The notes below the pieces were generated by a model. The model was not told the origin of the DNA, searched no databases, and worked only from the letters and a program-made list of their open reading frames with translations. The translations under genes were made by a program, and so were the position numbers. A DNA stretch of 30,000 nt from Zygnema circumcarinatum (taxonomy: Eukaryota > Streptophyta > Zygnematophyceae > Zygnematales > Zygnemataceae), in the NCBI GenBank assembly GCA_037447605.1, contig CM074817.1, positions 202,992 through 232,991 on the forward strand, written 5' to 3'. Positions 9,690 through 22,100 of this stretch are shown here, in pieces. Within the stretch, counting starts at the first letter, position 1. Every line of letters begins with the position of its first letter.

Positions 9690-10483
9690 TTTGCTGATTG
9701 CTTCAACACAGTTCTTACATGCACACACGAAGAAATATTACTGAAAACAAATCAAGCAAGAAACACCGAAATTGAGAATTCAAGGAGAAAGCTCCGCCAG
9801 CTCCAAAACTCCTTAATAAAGTTACACGGAAGTAACAAGCACTGTTTGAGCCCTCAGGCTACTACTACGTGCTCTGACTTACTTCCGACACCCCCTTGCT
9901 GCCCATACAGCTAGGCACCTGCGCTTAGCACCACAAGCTATGCTGCAGATGTATCAAGATTTTTAACTACCCCTAAGTAAATCCTACTTAAATACTACGC
10001 GCTGCACAACTCCACGTTCTACAGCGTGCCGCTGCGCGCCACCGCGCTGCACCGCACTCCACCGCGCCGCGCTCCTCCATGATGCCAGCGACGCTCCACG
10101 CTCCACGCTCGCCCCATCCGGCGCTGGAACTCACTTAGGGCACGCCATGGCCAGGGGAGGAGTGTCCGTACAGCTTACCCCTTCCCTTGAAGCGTCAACC
10201 TTCTAGAAGCTTCCGTATCCACGCGCGCGCCTCTCCAGCGCCACATCCGAATGTCCACGTGTTGCATGTCGACTGTACGGTCTTCTGCCAAAGCAATAAG
10301 CAACATGTGACAGCGCAGCCTATCGCTGCGTGCCACGTGTCCAACCTAGATCCCTCCAGTTCAGACCATCAGAACAGGACCTAGCGCCCTGTTCCCATTA
10401 CAACTAGATCACCTAAGGACGACCGACACTACTGAGGATCGTACGGTGTACTTTCTAGGCTTAGATCCCTATCGTACACTACA
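9690..10483 (-). repeat. LTR-like block of element B (5' LTR candidate)
   Basis: On the minus strand it opens TGTAGTGTACGATAG at 10483, resembling the element A LTR start TGTTAATGTATGATAG. At about 9820-9781 it carries TTATTAAGGAGTTTTGGAGC then GAGCTTTCTCC, matching the conserved block of the element A LTR. Spacing between the two blocks is similar in both. The lower boundary is uncertain because no canonical end plus primer site is seen. No gene lies here. Confidence 0.55.
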
Positions 10484-11643
10484 GCTATGCGGCTTCTGCG
10501 CCGCTTCTCTTGATTGGTGAGACTGCAAATGTCTGCAGAAGATAGGACTGACATTTCCCAAATCCTTTCTGAATTGTTTTGCAGGGGAATCTGTGACCTG
10601 TCCGAATCTGATCAATGGCCCACGCCCTTACCGCACACCCTTCAGCTGCGGAGCTAAATGGCCCACGCGAAGCGGCCGTGCTTCTCTTCCTCCTCCTCCT
10701 CCTCCTTCTCCTCCTCCTTCGACAGACTGCTATGGGCGGCAGCCAAGGCGGGCAGCTTAAGGCGCTGGATATGTGGAATCGTTTGCCACAAGTTCTGCAG
10801 CAATTAGGAAATTTCTCTTCGCCATCTTCTATGGAATATGATGTGGAAGTTGAAGTAGGCATGGGGGGCTTGAAGGCCTCGCTAGGTGCATGTTGCGTGC
10901 ACCTTGAGACTATACCTCAAAGCTGTGCTTTAGAGCTGGTTTTCCTTCTTTTCCATACTTTATTTGAACCCTTGCGGACATTGTTCAATAGGTTCGCCCT
11001 TTAACTCCTAGGAGCGTTTTAATCCGGCAATATTAGAGATAGCATTGTTTAGAGGTAGGTTCTGCACACACTAGAATACTCCCTCATAGTGACGGAAGGA
11101 CTGTCAGCACGATCAGTTCCTGCATTTGACATGTTAGTAACAAATGTAGCGTTCAAAAAGGTCCTTTTGTTTTTTGGTACAGTCACTGCCCTTGTGAGAA
11201 AAGCAAAAGCATTTCTTAACAATTCCATGTTTTCAACAAGTTCAAATTTTGGCAGACTTGGCTTAAAAGGGTGCACGCAGCTTTGCATATCTGGTTGTAA
11301 TCGCCTATAAAAGACTTCATGTCTCTTCTTCCTAAAATTACAACTGCAATGTCAAATCATTTTTTTTGTTCGTGTGCAATGTACCGCCGCGGCTACTTTT
11401 TACATTTTGTCTATGTCGTGCGGGGGAGCAGTCAAGAGGACCCTTCAGCTGATTCTAACGGGGGAGAATGTATGAAGAAATGGCAGCTTTATTGCAAACC
11501 ATTCACATCCCAACAGCGATGGAAGGCAAAACGTAGACTGCACTAGTGGGCAGAAGCTATGTGTTGGGGAATATGCAGAGCATTTCACATACATGTGGCC
11601 CATCCGTTTCCCATGCATCCCATCCCATCCCATCGCCCACAAA
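10484..11643. other. Intergenic stretch, no assignable gene
   Basis: The longest frame (10615-11004, +) would encode 129 aa with a polyleucine run made by a (CTC)n repeat at 10682-10720. A start at 10731 followed by a possible donor GAA|GTAGGC at about 10853 could be a stray first exon. I recognise no family, and no continuation exon with a matching frame stands out. The remainder (11005-11643) is AT-richer and without features. Confidence 0.35.
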
Positions 11644-11712
11644 CAGTGGCGGACTTTCATATACAAGTTGTTGGGGCTTAGCCTCTCAGCAAGAATCCTG
11701 GATCCGCCACTG
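11644..11712. mobile_element. 69-bp hAT-type MITE
   Basis: It starts CAGTGGCGGA and ends TCCGCCACTG, perfect 10-bp terminal inverted repeats. It is flanked by a perfect 8-bp direct repeat CCCACAAA at 11636-11643 and 11713-11720. An 8-bp target duplication with CA...TG termini is the signature of the hAT superfamily. The interior is only 49 bp and non-coding, so it is non-autonomous. Confidence 0.85.
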
Positions 11713-11720
11713 CCCACAAA

Positions 11721-12184
11721 TGGATGTTGTCACCATCTTAAGACCCATTCTAGCTCACTTCATGAACAACAACTTGCCACAAATTATCCCTCACTTTTCG
11801 TGCATTTGTTTATGTTTCCTCTAAACCGTGCTCCATGTCCATGGACCAGCCACCACAGTTCGCGGTCCCGGCAACCTAGAGTTGGCACATGGAACACCGT
11901 TCTGATGCCGCCGTCCCGAGTTCCACCCGTCCAGTCCGGTCCGGTCCATCTGATACCTGTACGGCATCCTCCCAAAAAAATTGGTAAAACATTTCACGCT
12001 GCCCGTCATTGCTCCCGGCTTCGCCTTCGTATTGAAGTTGACCTCGCTGTCCCCAACAAGGAATTCTTTTGCCTGTTTCTGATCTGCCCGTGTTGGAACA
12101 TACTACAAAATTGACCTTTCCGGCCCCTCCCTTCCGACGAAGTTGCGCTTGCGCTGTACCGGACTAAGAAATGCCACCGCAATA
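11721..12184. other. Upstream region of the kinase gene
   Basis: This is non-coding sequence between the MITE and the pyrimidine-rich leader of the kinase gene. A GTCCAGTCCGGTCCGGTCC short repeat (about 11929-11947) is the only local structure. No clear TATA box was found, which is common for genes with pyrimidine-patch promoters. Confidence 0.4.
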
Positions 12185-12354
12185 CCATTCCTTCCTCCCC
12201 TTCCCCTCTCTCCCTCTCCTTCCCTCTCTTCCCTCTCTCTCCCCTCCCTATCTCCCTCGCTTTCTCTCCCTCTCTCCCTCTCTCCCTCTTTCCCTCCTCG
12301 TACCTCCCTCTCCCAAACCTTTTTGCTTCCTCTACCTTCTGCGGGTCCCTCTCT
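12185..12354 (+). promoter_or_regulatory. Pyrimidine-rich 5' leader of the kinase gene
   Basis: A (CTCCC/TCTC)n tract of about 120 bp (12190-12310) ends shortly before the ATG at 12355 (context CTCTATGGC). Pyrimidine patches near transcription starts are typical of plant core promoters. It is probably the 5' UTR; the transcription start is not visible. Confidence 0.5.
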
Positions 12355-13370
12355 ATGGCGCCTGCGGAAGATGAAGCAGACGTCACCTCTTCCGCTGAGC
12401 CCTCCCTCCAAGACCCCTCCGCTCATATGACAAACCCACATGCGAGTTTCGACTCCCAACAAGCAGCGGAGCCTTTTGAATGCCCCACATGTTCGCTTCA
12501 GGATGGAATGCCGGCCCTCCCCGCTCTGCCCCCTCTTCCTGTGATCGACATGAGGCACAGTCACTTAATCGGAACGCTCGATGTGAGGGGCAATTTGGCT
12601 GCGTTGCGAGAGAGAAAAAGGAGTGGGGCTTTTGAAGAGGAAGTGACGTCACAAAGCATTCCGAGGTCCCCGGAAGCGGGAACGTATCCGTGGGAGATTG
12701 ACCCCAAAAAGTTGGTTTTGAAAAATTTTATAGCCAAAGGAACATATGGGACGGTGCATCGCGGCGTTTTTGATGGGAAGGATGTTGCAGGTGAGGGAGG
12801 GAGGGAGAGCGCTTTTTTTTGTATGTTTAATAGCTCGTTTGTGAGTCAGTTAGCTATAGTTTAAGATTTTGAATGTTGGTTATTAGTCAGTTTTTTTCTT
12901 TAAATTTCTTTAAAAACCACGTAGATGATGTGGTTAGTCGAAAGTGAAGGGCTGGGTGTGTGGCTTTTAAATGATGGCTTTTTGCATCCCAGAGAGTCGT
13001 CGGTTACAGGTATGTGTTTTACCTCCGTTGTTGAGCGCTTGATTAAGTAACATTGGTAAGTGGGGCTAAAGTCAAAAGGAAAATCTCAGTGGTCTGGAAC
13101 GAGGATGTGACCCAACCCTGTCCCCTCCAAAGTGACCGCGTAGGCTAAAGTTTTAGTGGTCTCATTCCTCAGAATTTGATTTGACAAAACAGCTGCTTAG
13201 TTGACCACTAGCCAAGTACTGAGCTGGCAGCAATCACATGGGGGACGACTCCTAGTGTTACTCATCATGTTTTCATTGAACGCAGTCTCGGCTGCTGCTA
13301 TATCATGAGGTCTCCTTAGAAATAAGCTCACGGTTTTGGTTTCCTTCAGCGAAGAAGTTTAAACTACCTT

Positions 13371-13429
<59 letters not shown>

Positions 13430-15548
13430 CTGGGTCAAATGGAAAGCATGTCCACAGGTGACTTGAGCCAGTTGGATCATCAACCGCAGTTTAGGGCGAA
13501 GGAGAGTTCAACTTTTCTTCCGGGTGATTTGCTTTCTTGCAGTACTTCTAACACATACATTTTTTTGTTTGTGATGTGTTTCAATATGCAGTCAAGCTGC
13601 TGAACTGGGGGGAGGATGACCCCATGGGCCACCCAGAAATGGCATTTTTGAGAGAGGCTTTCATTCAAGAGGTCACAGTTTGGAGCACCCTCAACCACAA
13701 AAATGTTACTCAGGTAATCTTTTCTGACCTTTTCTGACCATTTTCTGACCTTTTTAGGCATCTCTTTTCCTCCAATGCAAGTTGCTTTAGTAGCAAATAA
13801 AGCTAAAGTGAACTCAGAACCCTTCTTTTTTCTCAAGTGAACTCCAGTCTGTTCCTTGTTAAACTTAAGGGCTCTCTTTGATCAATACATGTATGTGTGT
13901 TTTCCTCCCTGTTTTTCTTTCTTTGCAGTTTATCGGTGCGATTCTTGGAGGCTCAACGGGGTTCAAAATTCCTTCAACAGTTACCGGCCACGATGGGCAC
14001 CATCTTGTAGAGGGCCATGTCTGCTGCGTAGTTTTGGAATACCTTTCCGGCGGAAACCTAAAAAAAGTCATTTCAGAGCACCGACAAAAGAAGCTTCCGC
14101 TGAAGTCTGTTCTGAACTATTCAACCGACATTGCGAGAGGGTAACTTCTGAAGCTAGCTCCTTCAACCTCTCATATTTTTTGTCGAATTGCTACTTTATG
14201 TAAGAGCAAAAAAAAAAAAGCATTTTTTTTTTCTAAGGAGACGATGATAACGGCTCGGCTAATTCTTCGCCTGTTCTTTAATTTTTTCGCATTTTTGCTG
14301 CCTGAATTGACATGAAAAATGGTTTATTTTTGTTTTTTTTTTCTAGGTTGGCGTATTTACACTCAAAACATATTGTGCATCGTGATGTGAAGTCGGAGAA
14401 CATGCTTCTCGATCGACATAAAGTCGTAAAAATCGCCGATTTTGGAGTTTCACGAGTCGAAAATGAGAGCTGCAAACAGCTGAAACAGTTGGCCGGGACG
14501 TACGGATATATGGCCCCAGAGGTGAGTATTTCAGAAATGATAATTTTTTAAAAGAGCTTTTGTTCTGTTTATGCTGTCTGTGGGTTTGTTTAGTTGCATG
14601 TGAACGTGATGAAAATTTTGCAGTTTTGGCCCGATGTTTTGAAGGAGTTTTTTAGATTGCCGAGTGCGGGTTTGCTGTTTCTGCAGGTTCTAATGGGCAT
14701 TCCGTACGATCATAAAGTTGATGTGTACAGCTTCGGAATTCTGCTTTGGGAAATTTATTGTTGCGACAATCCCTTCCCTTTTATGCATTTCACTCCGAAT
14801 GACATAAAGAGCTTTGTTAATCAGGTGGGTCTTCCATAGCCGTAAGTGGGAGAGGGGGAGGAAGAGGGAGAGGGAAAGAGGAGGAGGAGGGGGGAGAAGG
14901 GGGGTGGGAGGGGGAGGAAGGGAGGGAGGGGGGAGCGCGGAGGGGAGAGGGGGAGGGATGATGGAAAATTGGGGAAGATGGGGGGGATGGAGGGGATGGG
15001 AAGGAGAGGGGGGAGCGGTGGGGGGAGAGGGGAGGGTGGGAGGGGGAGGGGGGGGGTGAAAGGGGGTGGCAGAGGTGGGGAGAGAGGCGGAGGGAACGGG
15101 AGGGGGGAGAGAGTGGGAGAGAGGGAGGGGGAGAGAGAGGAGAAGAGGGAGGTGGGGAAGAGGGAGGGGGAGAGGGAGAGGGAGAGATGGGCTTTCTGGG
15201 TCGACTAGGAATCCAGTATGGGGTGTTCTAACAAGGCAAAAGAGATGAATTTTAAGTCATTTTTCAAAAAGGCAAGAAGCAAAGTGACTAAGACCTGTGC
15301 TGCTTCTTCAGGGACTAAGGCCCGAAATTCCAAAATGCTGCCCGGAAAAGTTGGCATCGTTGATGAGAAAATGTTGGGATAAAGACCCGGATAAGCGGCC
15401 GGATATGGGAGAAGTTGTGGAAATTTTGGAAAGCATGGACAGACATGGGCATGGCATGGCTCCATCAGAATTTGAGCATCTTGTGGGGGGCAGCCATCAT
15501 CACGTATTTCATGTTCCAAACTTCATCAACAAATTGGTGAAGCACTGA
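12355..15548 (+). CDS. Raf-like MAPKKK, group C (MRK1-type) Ser/Thr protein kinase
   Basis: Exons are 12355-12790, 13592-13713, 13929-14140, 14347-14521, 14687-14824 and 15312-15548, all with GT-AG junctions, giving 439 aa. A disordered N-terminus of about 110 residues precedes WEIDPKKL and the kinase domain: Gly-rich loop KGTYGTVHRG (128-137), ATP-anchoring Lys147 in VAVKLL, Glu172 of helix C, HRDVKSEN (268-275), DFG (288-290), GTYGYMAPE (307-315), DVYSFGILLWEIYCC and the final KRPDM. All catalytic residues are present. WEID before the kinase domain and the WGED insert after the lysine are characteristic of plant Raf-like group C kinases such as ATMRK1, which are cytosolic signalling enzymes; the substrate is unknown. 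Length fits the family (about 350-440 aa). The ATG at 12355 opens the exon after a pyrimidine leader. Introns 1 and 5 carry long simple repeats. Confidence 0.93.
13368..13428 (+). repeat. (TC)n microsatellite in kinase intron 1
   Basis: About 60 bp of TC dinucleotides lie within the 801-bp first intron, roughly 160 bp before its acceptor. Pyrimidines are on the sense strand. Confidence 0.95.
14840..15187 (+). repeat. GGGAGA-type purine tract in kinase intron 5
   Basis: Nearly 350 bp of almost pure purine sequence (GGGAGG, GAGAGG, GGGGGA units) fill most of intron 5 (14825-15311), starting about 15 bp after the donor. Here purines are on the sense strand, opposite to intron 1. Long open frames across it are compositional artefacts. 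Confidence 0.95.
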
Positions 15549-16143
15549 ACTCGGATTATTTACAATCGTGGGTCGTCTCTTATGGATTTTTTTTTTTCTC
15601 TCCCTATTTGGGAGAGTACCGTCGGCCTGATCTGAAGGGGTCTCTGGCAAAGCACTGAAGTTCAGGAGTTTCTGGATGCCCGAAAAGGAAGCTGTACAGT
15701 CAAAATGATGTCTATTTTATTGAAGGTAGTACAGCTTGAAATATGTTTTTGGATAGTCTCATAAACTAAGTCTGGATTGGAAGGGATTGGGACTGTCCCC
15801 TCATGTCATTGGAGGTCTAACATTGATGCCTTACGACAATAGTGACTATTATGTGCTCGATGTGAGGAGATCATTTCTAGACAAACCAATGCAGATCCTG
15901 ATAGTTTATATGTTAAGAGAATCTTAACATCAACATTGTACAGACATTGTAAACATCGCCACATAGTACAAAATCAGGGTAAGCATCATCCGTTATGATG
16001 ATGCTTAACATTCAATTTTTTGCAAAAGCAATTGTAGACAAAGTTCCAAACAAAGCATGGATGACGTTCTACAGAGTTCGTACAAAGCTATGGAGTCTGT
16101 GTGGTGGTGCTTATAGACTTTCAGAATGTTACAAACTACCACA
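15549..16143. other. Kinase 3' flank, no feature found
   Basis: This is AT-rich sequence after the kinase stop. It contains short T-runs (15588-15598) but no canonical AATAAA signal and no gene. The 3' UTR presumably lies in the first few hundred bases. Confidence 0.4.
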
Positions 16144-16478
16144 GGTCGGACCATTGGATCGCCAACCATTGGACATCCACTGGATGGCAATGGTTGGACG
16201 TCCAATAGTCCGCAACCATTCGAATGGTTGACAACCATTGGCATCTTGTGGTTCCGACCATTGGCAGTGGTTGTTTTGTTCTGGCGCCGATGGTTCGGAA
16301 CCATTGGTTGGCAACCATTGGACGAATGGTTGGCGACCATCGCACAATTGGTTGGCAACAATTGCACAATTGGTTGCAATCATTGCACAATTGGTTGGCA
16401 ACCATCGCACAATTGGTTGGCAACCATTGGTATCCAATGGTTGGCAACCATTCGAATGGTTGATCCAATGGTCCGACC
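16144..16478. repeat. 335-bp foldback repeat with internal 21-22 bp units
   Basis: GGTCGGACCATTGGATC at 16144-16160 returns as its exact reverse complement at 16462-16478. The whole interior is built from AACCATTGG / CCAATGGTT words on both strands. Four direct copies of a GCACAATTGGTTGGCAAC unit start at 16342, 16364, 16385 and 16407. Because the words are palindromic, both strands show long open frames rich in NWLATI/GNHW; these are not genes. No target duplication is evident. Confidence 0.85.
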
Positions 16479-16870
16479 CCAATGGTCCAAAACACCGACG
16501 ATAGTCGTTCATTCGGAGGCACGACAAAAGCCGTTTAGAATTTGCCGCCGGTCGCATGCATCGACTCGTCGGCGCGCTTTGACGGAGCGAACCTGCGAAC
16601 GATCCTCCCGGCGGCCGCCTCGAGGCGGCGCTCTCTCTCGCTGCGTCTCTCGCTCTCTCTTCTCTCACTCGCATAGTTAAAAGGACTCCTTGGGAAAATG
16701 TAAGCGGATAGTTGGGGAATTAAGAAGGTTAAGATAACTAGGGAGGTGGGAGATAAGAGAGGAGCAAAAGTGCATACATTTTTCTATCCCTCTCTCCTAT
16801 ACTAGTCTTCATTAACGATTTCATGTCTACGGTAGTGATTGATAGAAAAAGCCCTCGCCAAAACAACCCC
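16479..16870 (+). promoter_or_regulatory. Upstream region of the CHRD gene
   Basis: A GC-rich segment (16535-16630) grades into a TC-rich stretch (16628-16672), like the leaders of the other genes here. An AT-richer 150 bp then leads to the start. An alternative ATG at 16823 is in frame with the CHRD gene. The promoter elements are not clear. Confidence 0.35.
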
Positions 16871-18621
<1,751 letters not shown>

Positions 18622-18645
<24 letters not shown>

Positions 18646-18840
18646 GGAAGGGGGAGGGGAAAGGGGAGAGATGGAGAGAGAGAAAGAGATAGATGGAGAG
18701 AGGGAGAGATATAGATGGGTGGCCCTTGCAATTCAACCAGACTGAGGAAGGGAGAGGGGAAGGGGGAGAGAGATAGTTGGAGAGAGGGAGTGATATAGAT
18801 GGGGAGAGGGAGGGAGGGAGGGAGTGAGGGAGGGTGCTAG
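18622..18840 (+). repeat. Tandem 100-bp duplication spanning the CHRD stop codon, plus GA tract
   Basis: GCCCTTGCA-TTCAACCAGAC followed by TGAGGAAGG occurs at 18622 and again at 18722, exactly 100 bp apart. Each copy runs into GGGGAGAGA purine sequence and an AGATATAGATGGG block. The first copy encodes the last seven residues and stop of the CHRD protein; the second lies in the 3' flank. Confidence 0.85.
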
Positions 18841-18845
18841 GTTTA

Positions 18846-19178
18846 TGGGACGAGGGGGGATAGGTCACTCATTCGACCAAAGCCCAGTTTCGCTACTTTT
18901 TTTCAAATTTTTTTTTTCTTCCGGGAGCAGTAGCACGTAGCCGCGATGGAGAGTGCACTTAGACAACAGTTTTCACTTAAAAATGTGGTTTCGTTGTGTA
19001 ATTCGATTCATGAAAGTGGAAAAATGTTACATCCCTTAGGAGAACGCTTATTAAATTGACTCCGAGAAGTCCAAGAAAAAAAAAAAAAAAGAACGATGCT
19101 ATCCAGTAAGACTGGATAGTGTGAACTGCTACTTTACAAAAATTGCCTGCCGTGAAAGGTATTCTACCTCCTAAGTCA
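18846..19178. other. Convergent intergenic region between CHRD and DUF616 genes
   Basis: This holds the 3' ends of two genes meeting tail to tail. T-runs occur at 18897-18918 and an A-run at 19076-19090. A 7-bp hairpin (ATCCAGT/ACTGGAT, 19099-19115) is present, with no evidence that it acts as a signal. No other feature was found. Confidence 0.4.
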
Positions 19179-22100
19179 CTACTTAGCATTTGGAACCCCT
19201 AGGTCTTGTGCGGGAGGCTTCGGTTTCCTCTTATGGCCTATAACATTAGCCAATGCTTTGCGTGTACATGTTGGGAACATGTTGATGTGGAGACGGCCCA
19301 ATCTCCGAAGCACATATCCAAAGCTGAGTTGATCTCTCGCACTGAACCGAACATTTTCGTTGAACCAAAGGCACATGAAAAGGTTCGTCAGCGGGGTATG
19401 CTCCCTCACAATAACTGAAGCTTCAGCTAGAACTGAAAAAAGACCCACCATAGAAACGAATTAAGAGTTAGTAAATCAAGTATTAGCATCCAACCAAGTG
19501 ATCTTTTGATCTTGCCACAAACAAACAAACATTCACTCCCATTCCCTTTCTCTCTCTCTCTCTTCTCTCCCTCTCACCTCTCTCTCTCCCTTCTCTCGAT
19601 TGGGGCTCAAACCTTACCTCGTCGCCCATCAAAAGTAGCATTCTGTGGAAAGCCCTCCATGTGATATTGGTGCAGCTGCGATGCCACCTCCTCCGGACTC
19701 GCTTTCCTTTTAGCAACTATGGCCTCTCCCTCCTTATAGACGCAGCCCCTTGCTCCATGTTCGGAGATAGCCATTACTGCTTGAGGGCGCCATAGAAGGG
19801 CTTCCAAAACCGCAATTGGGTCTCTTCGGAATTGCAATTTTGCATCAACCCAGATAGAGAATTGTGCACGTTTGAACAGACGATGACTCAGCATCTGTAG
19901 TATAGACAAAGAGTACATGGCAATACTTCTTATTTCTTATCGGCTTTAGCCCATGCCAAGGAACCTGAAAATACAGTCATCACGACGTTTCTTAAGAGAA
20001 AACGAACACTTTCTCCCTCCATTCTTTGTCATTTGATTGCTATTAGGTATTATCTCAAGCTGTCAATCTGAAGAAGAACCGTTAGCTGAACTCTCTCTCT
20101 CTCACTCATGCCATTCTTCACCCCCCAGTTTCTCCTCACAGAACAAGTCTTTACCTTCGGTATTTTGCCATTACGTCGTTGATCCAAAAACGGCAAATCG
20201 CTGACAACGATGATTCGCCACAAACCCACCATCTTCGTTTCCATGTCCATCAAAATCCCTTCTTCTGCCATTGCTGCAACTGTCATATTATCCCAAAATG
20301 CCACATAGCACGTCTGAAAGCAGCCACATTCCCATCCCATGGACCACATGAGTACTTACAACACCTTTTGTTTGATCACCTGCACCATGTACAATGCCAA
20401 AACAGAGAACCTTTTAGTCATACATAGTCACATTAGTCAGCATTGTACCTTGGCAAGGGAGGCGTTAGTCATGCCTATGGGCTGCCAAAGATCATCTCCT
20501 CCTCCAAAAGTACACGTGGCAACAACCACTTGACAGCTGCCCATGAACCGCTCATCCTGCGAAGAAACAGTGAACCCTGTTTTGCTTCCTCCCCCGAAAC
20601 CACAGTGAACTTCCATGTCTTCTTTGACCTGCAAATATCCAAAAAGAAAAAAACAAACTGCCTGCTGTAAGCACAGGTAGCTAGTAATCTTTCTTCAGTT
20701 TCTGCCAGTTCCTTTTTTAGGGGTTTCTTGAACCTACGATTAATATATTCGCTGTGATCATTACTTGACTCATATTTATAATACCAGTCGCCGAAAACCA
20801 CGACTAGTATCGTGCTAAACAAAGCAATCGAACAGTCAAATGTGGTGTTCGTTGATTTCCCTTTTTCAAGTTTTAAAAGTATTTCTTAAGCTCACCAGAA
20901 AGCTCTCAGCTCGCTCTGCCCACGTCTGTTTCCCTGCAAACAAGTTCATTTTTGCAGTTCGTCCCTTTTGACCTTCCACTATTCCGGCTGCTTCTTCAAT
21001 GTCCAGCGCATCATCATCTACTCCATAGTAGTGAAGACGTTCAATTGGACTAGGGGTCGGAGGTGGTAGCTCCAACTTAGCTATTTCGTCCTCAGGGAGA
21101 AGGTAAATACATGCTGCATCCGAACAATGCGATCACCCAAGTTCCGTTTCTTTTCATTTCATTATTTTGCCTCAAATTGAGAACGTGCCTTTCGTCTATC
21201 GACACGCATGTGCTTTATGTGCTTTTCAGCTGTTTCCAGTGCAGCCATACATGCTCAGAAGCTTTGAAACAAACGTGAGGAAGGGATTAACTAGATTCAC
21301 CACAAAGACTTTTCAAATTAAGGCTTCAATTCCAGAGACCAATTTCAGAATGTGAAATTCGACGTTTTATTCCATTGGGTTTGAAGAAAGAAGCGGGAGC
21401 GAGCGCACGCTGATGGATGCCGTTCACTTTCCGAAGGGGAATGCTGACGTCATTCACCGCGGCAAGCCTTTTGTCGCGATCCTCCTCTGCAATCGAATTG
21501 CATCCGAGTGTTGGTTTATAAAAAAATTTGAATCTCAATTAAGAACCTAAACCCTACTCTATCAGAATCTGAAGTTTCACTCAATCTGCATCTGAATCTC
21601 AACTAATTTGAATTTGAATTTTAAAAAATGAAATGGGCCATAACGAGCGGATCAACCGCCCGCTAAAAGAGAACACTGACATTGAGAAACGATCTGAAAG
21701 AAAGAAATAGGGATTTAGAAAACCCAATGACAAAGAGAAGTAAGCAGCAATGCCGACCTGTGAGAGAGGAGTGGTTGCTGTGCTGAACAACTTTCTGCAA
21801 GTTGGAGAGATACCGATCGAGCCATTCGACGTCTTGGATCTGTAACGACTCCGACTGAACTCCATGTTCGCGCAGGACTGCACGCAGGACCTCCTTTCTC
21901 ACTGCGGAAAACAAGAGAAAGATTAAGCCCATTAAGTCCATTAAGCCCATTAAACCCATTAAACCCAATTCCCTTGAATGTATAAGCACTTCAACCCACT
22001 TCCCTTCTTCTCCTTCCCCCCCCTCCTCATCTTCAGAACGCCTCAAACCCCAAATCGGGAGCCCTAACCCTAAATGCAGAAGGAGAAACTTGACAGCAGT

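Larger units (their letters stand above)
6322..10483 (-). mobile_element. Ty1/Copia LTR retrotransposon (element B), truncated
   Basis: Reading the minus strand from 10483 downward there is an LTR-like block (10483-about 9690), about 300 bp of unassigned sequence, then two zinc knuckles, protease, integrase and reverse transcriptase. These stop abruptly at 6322 against the 3' LTR of element A. Protein similarity to element A is high across protease, integrase and RT, so both belong to one lineage. Most of gag, the RNase H domain, the polypurine tract and one LTR are missing from the window. The RNase H end probably continues beyond element A, left of the window. Confidence 0.85.

Noticed and set aside
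12006-12564. Minus-strand frames rich in Arg-Glu-Gly opposite the kinase start
   Set aside because: They are the complement of the pyrimidine leader and exon 1, with no family similarity.
14814-15248. Frames rich in Gly-Arg-Glu over the kinase
   Set aside because: Purine-tract artefacts within intron 5; the kinase exons on either side join cleanly without them.
16342-16428. Regularly spaced 21-22 bp repeats resembling a CRISPR array
   Set aside because: The units are essentially back to back without unique spacers, they sit within a foldback structure, and the genome is eukaryotic.
19097-19117. Stem-loop after two convergent genes as a terminator
   Set aside because: A 7-bp stem is expected by chance, and such rho-independent structures are not used by nuclear protein genes.
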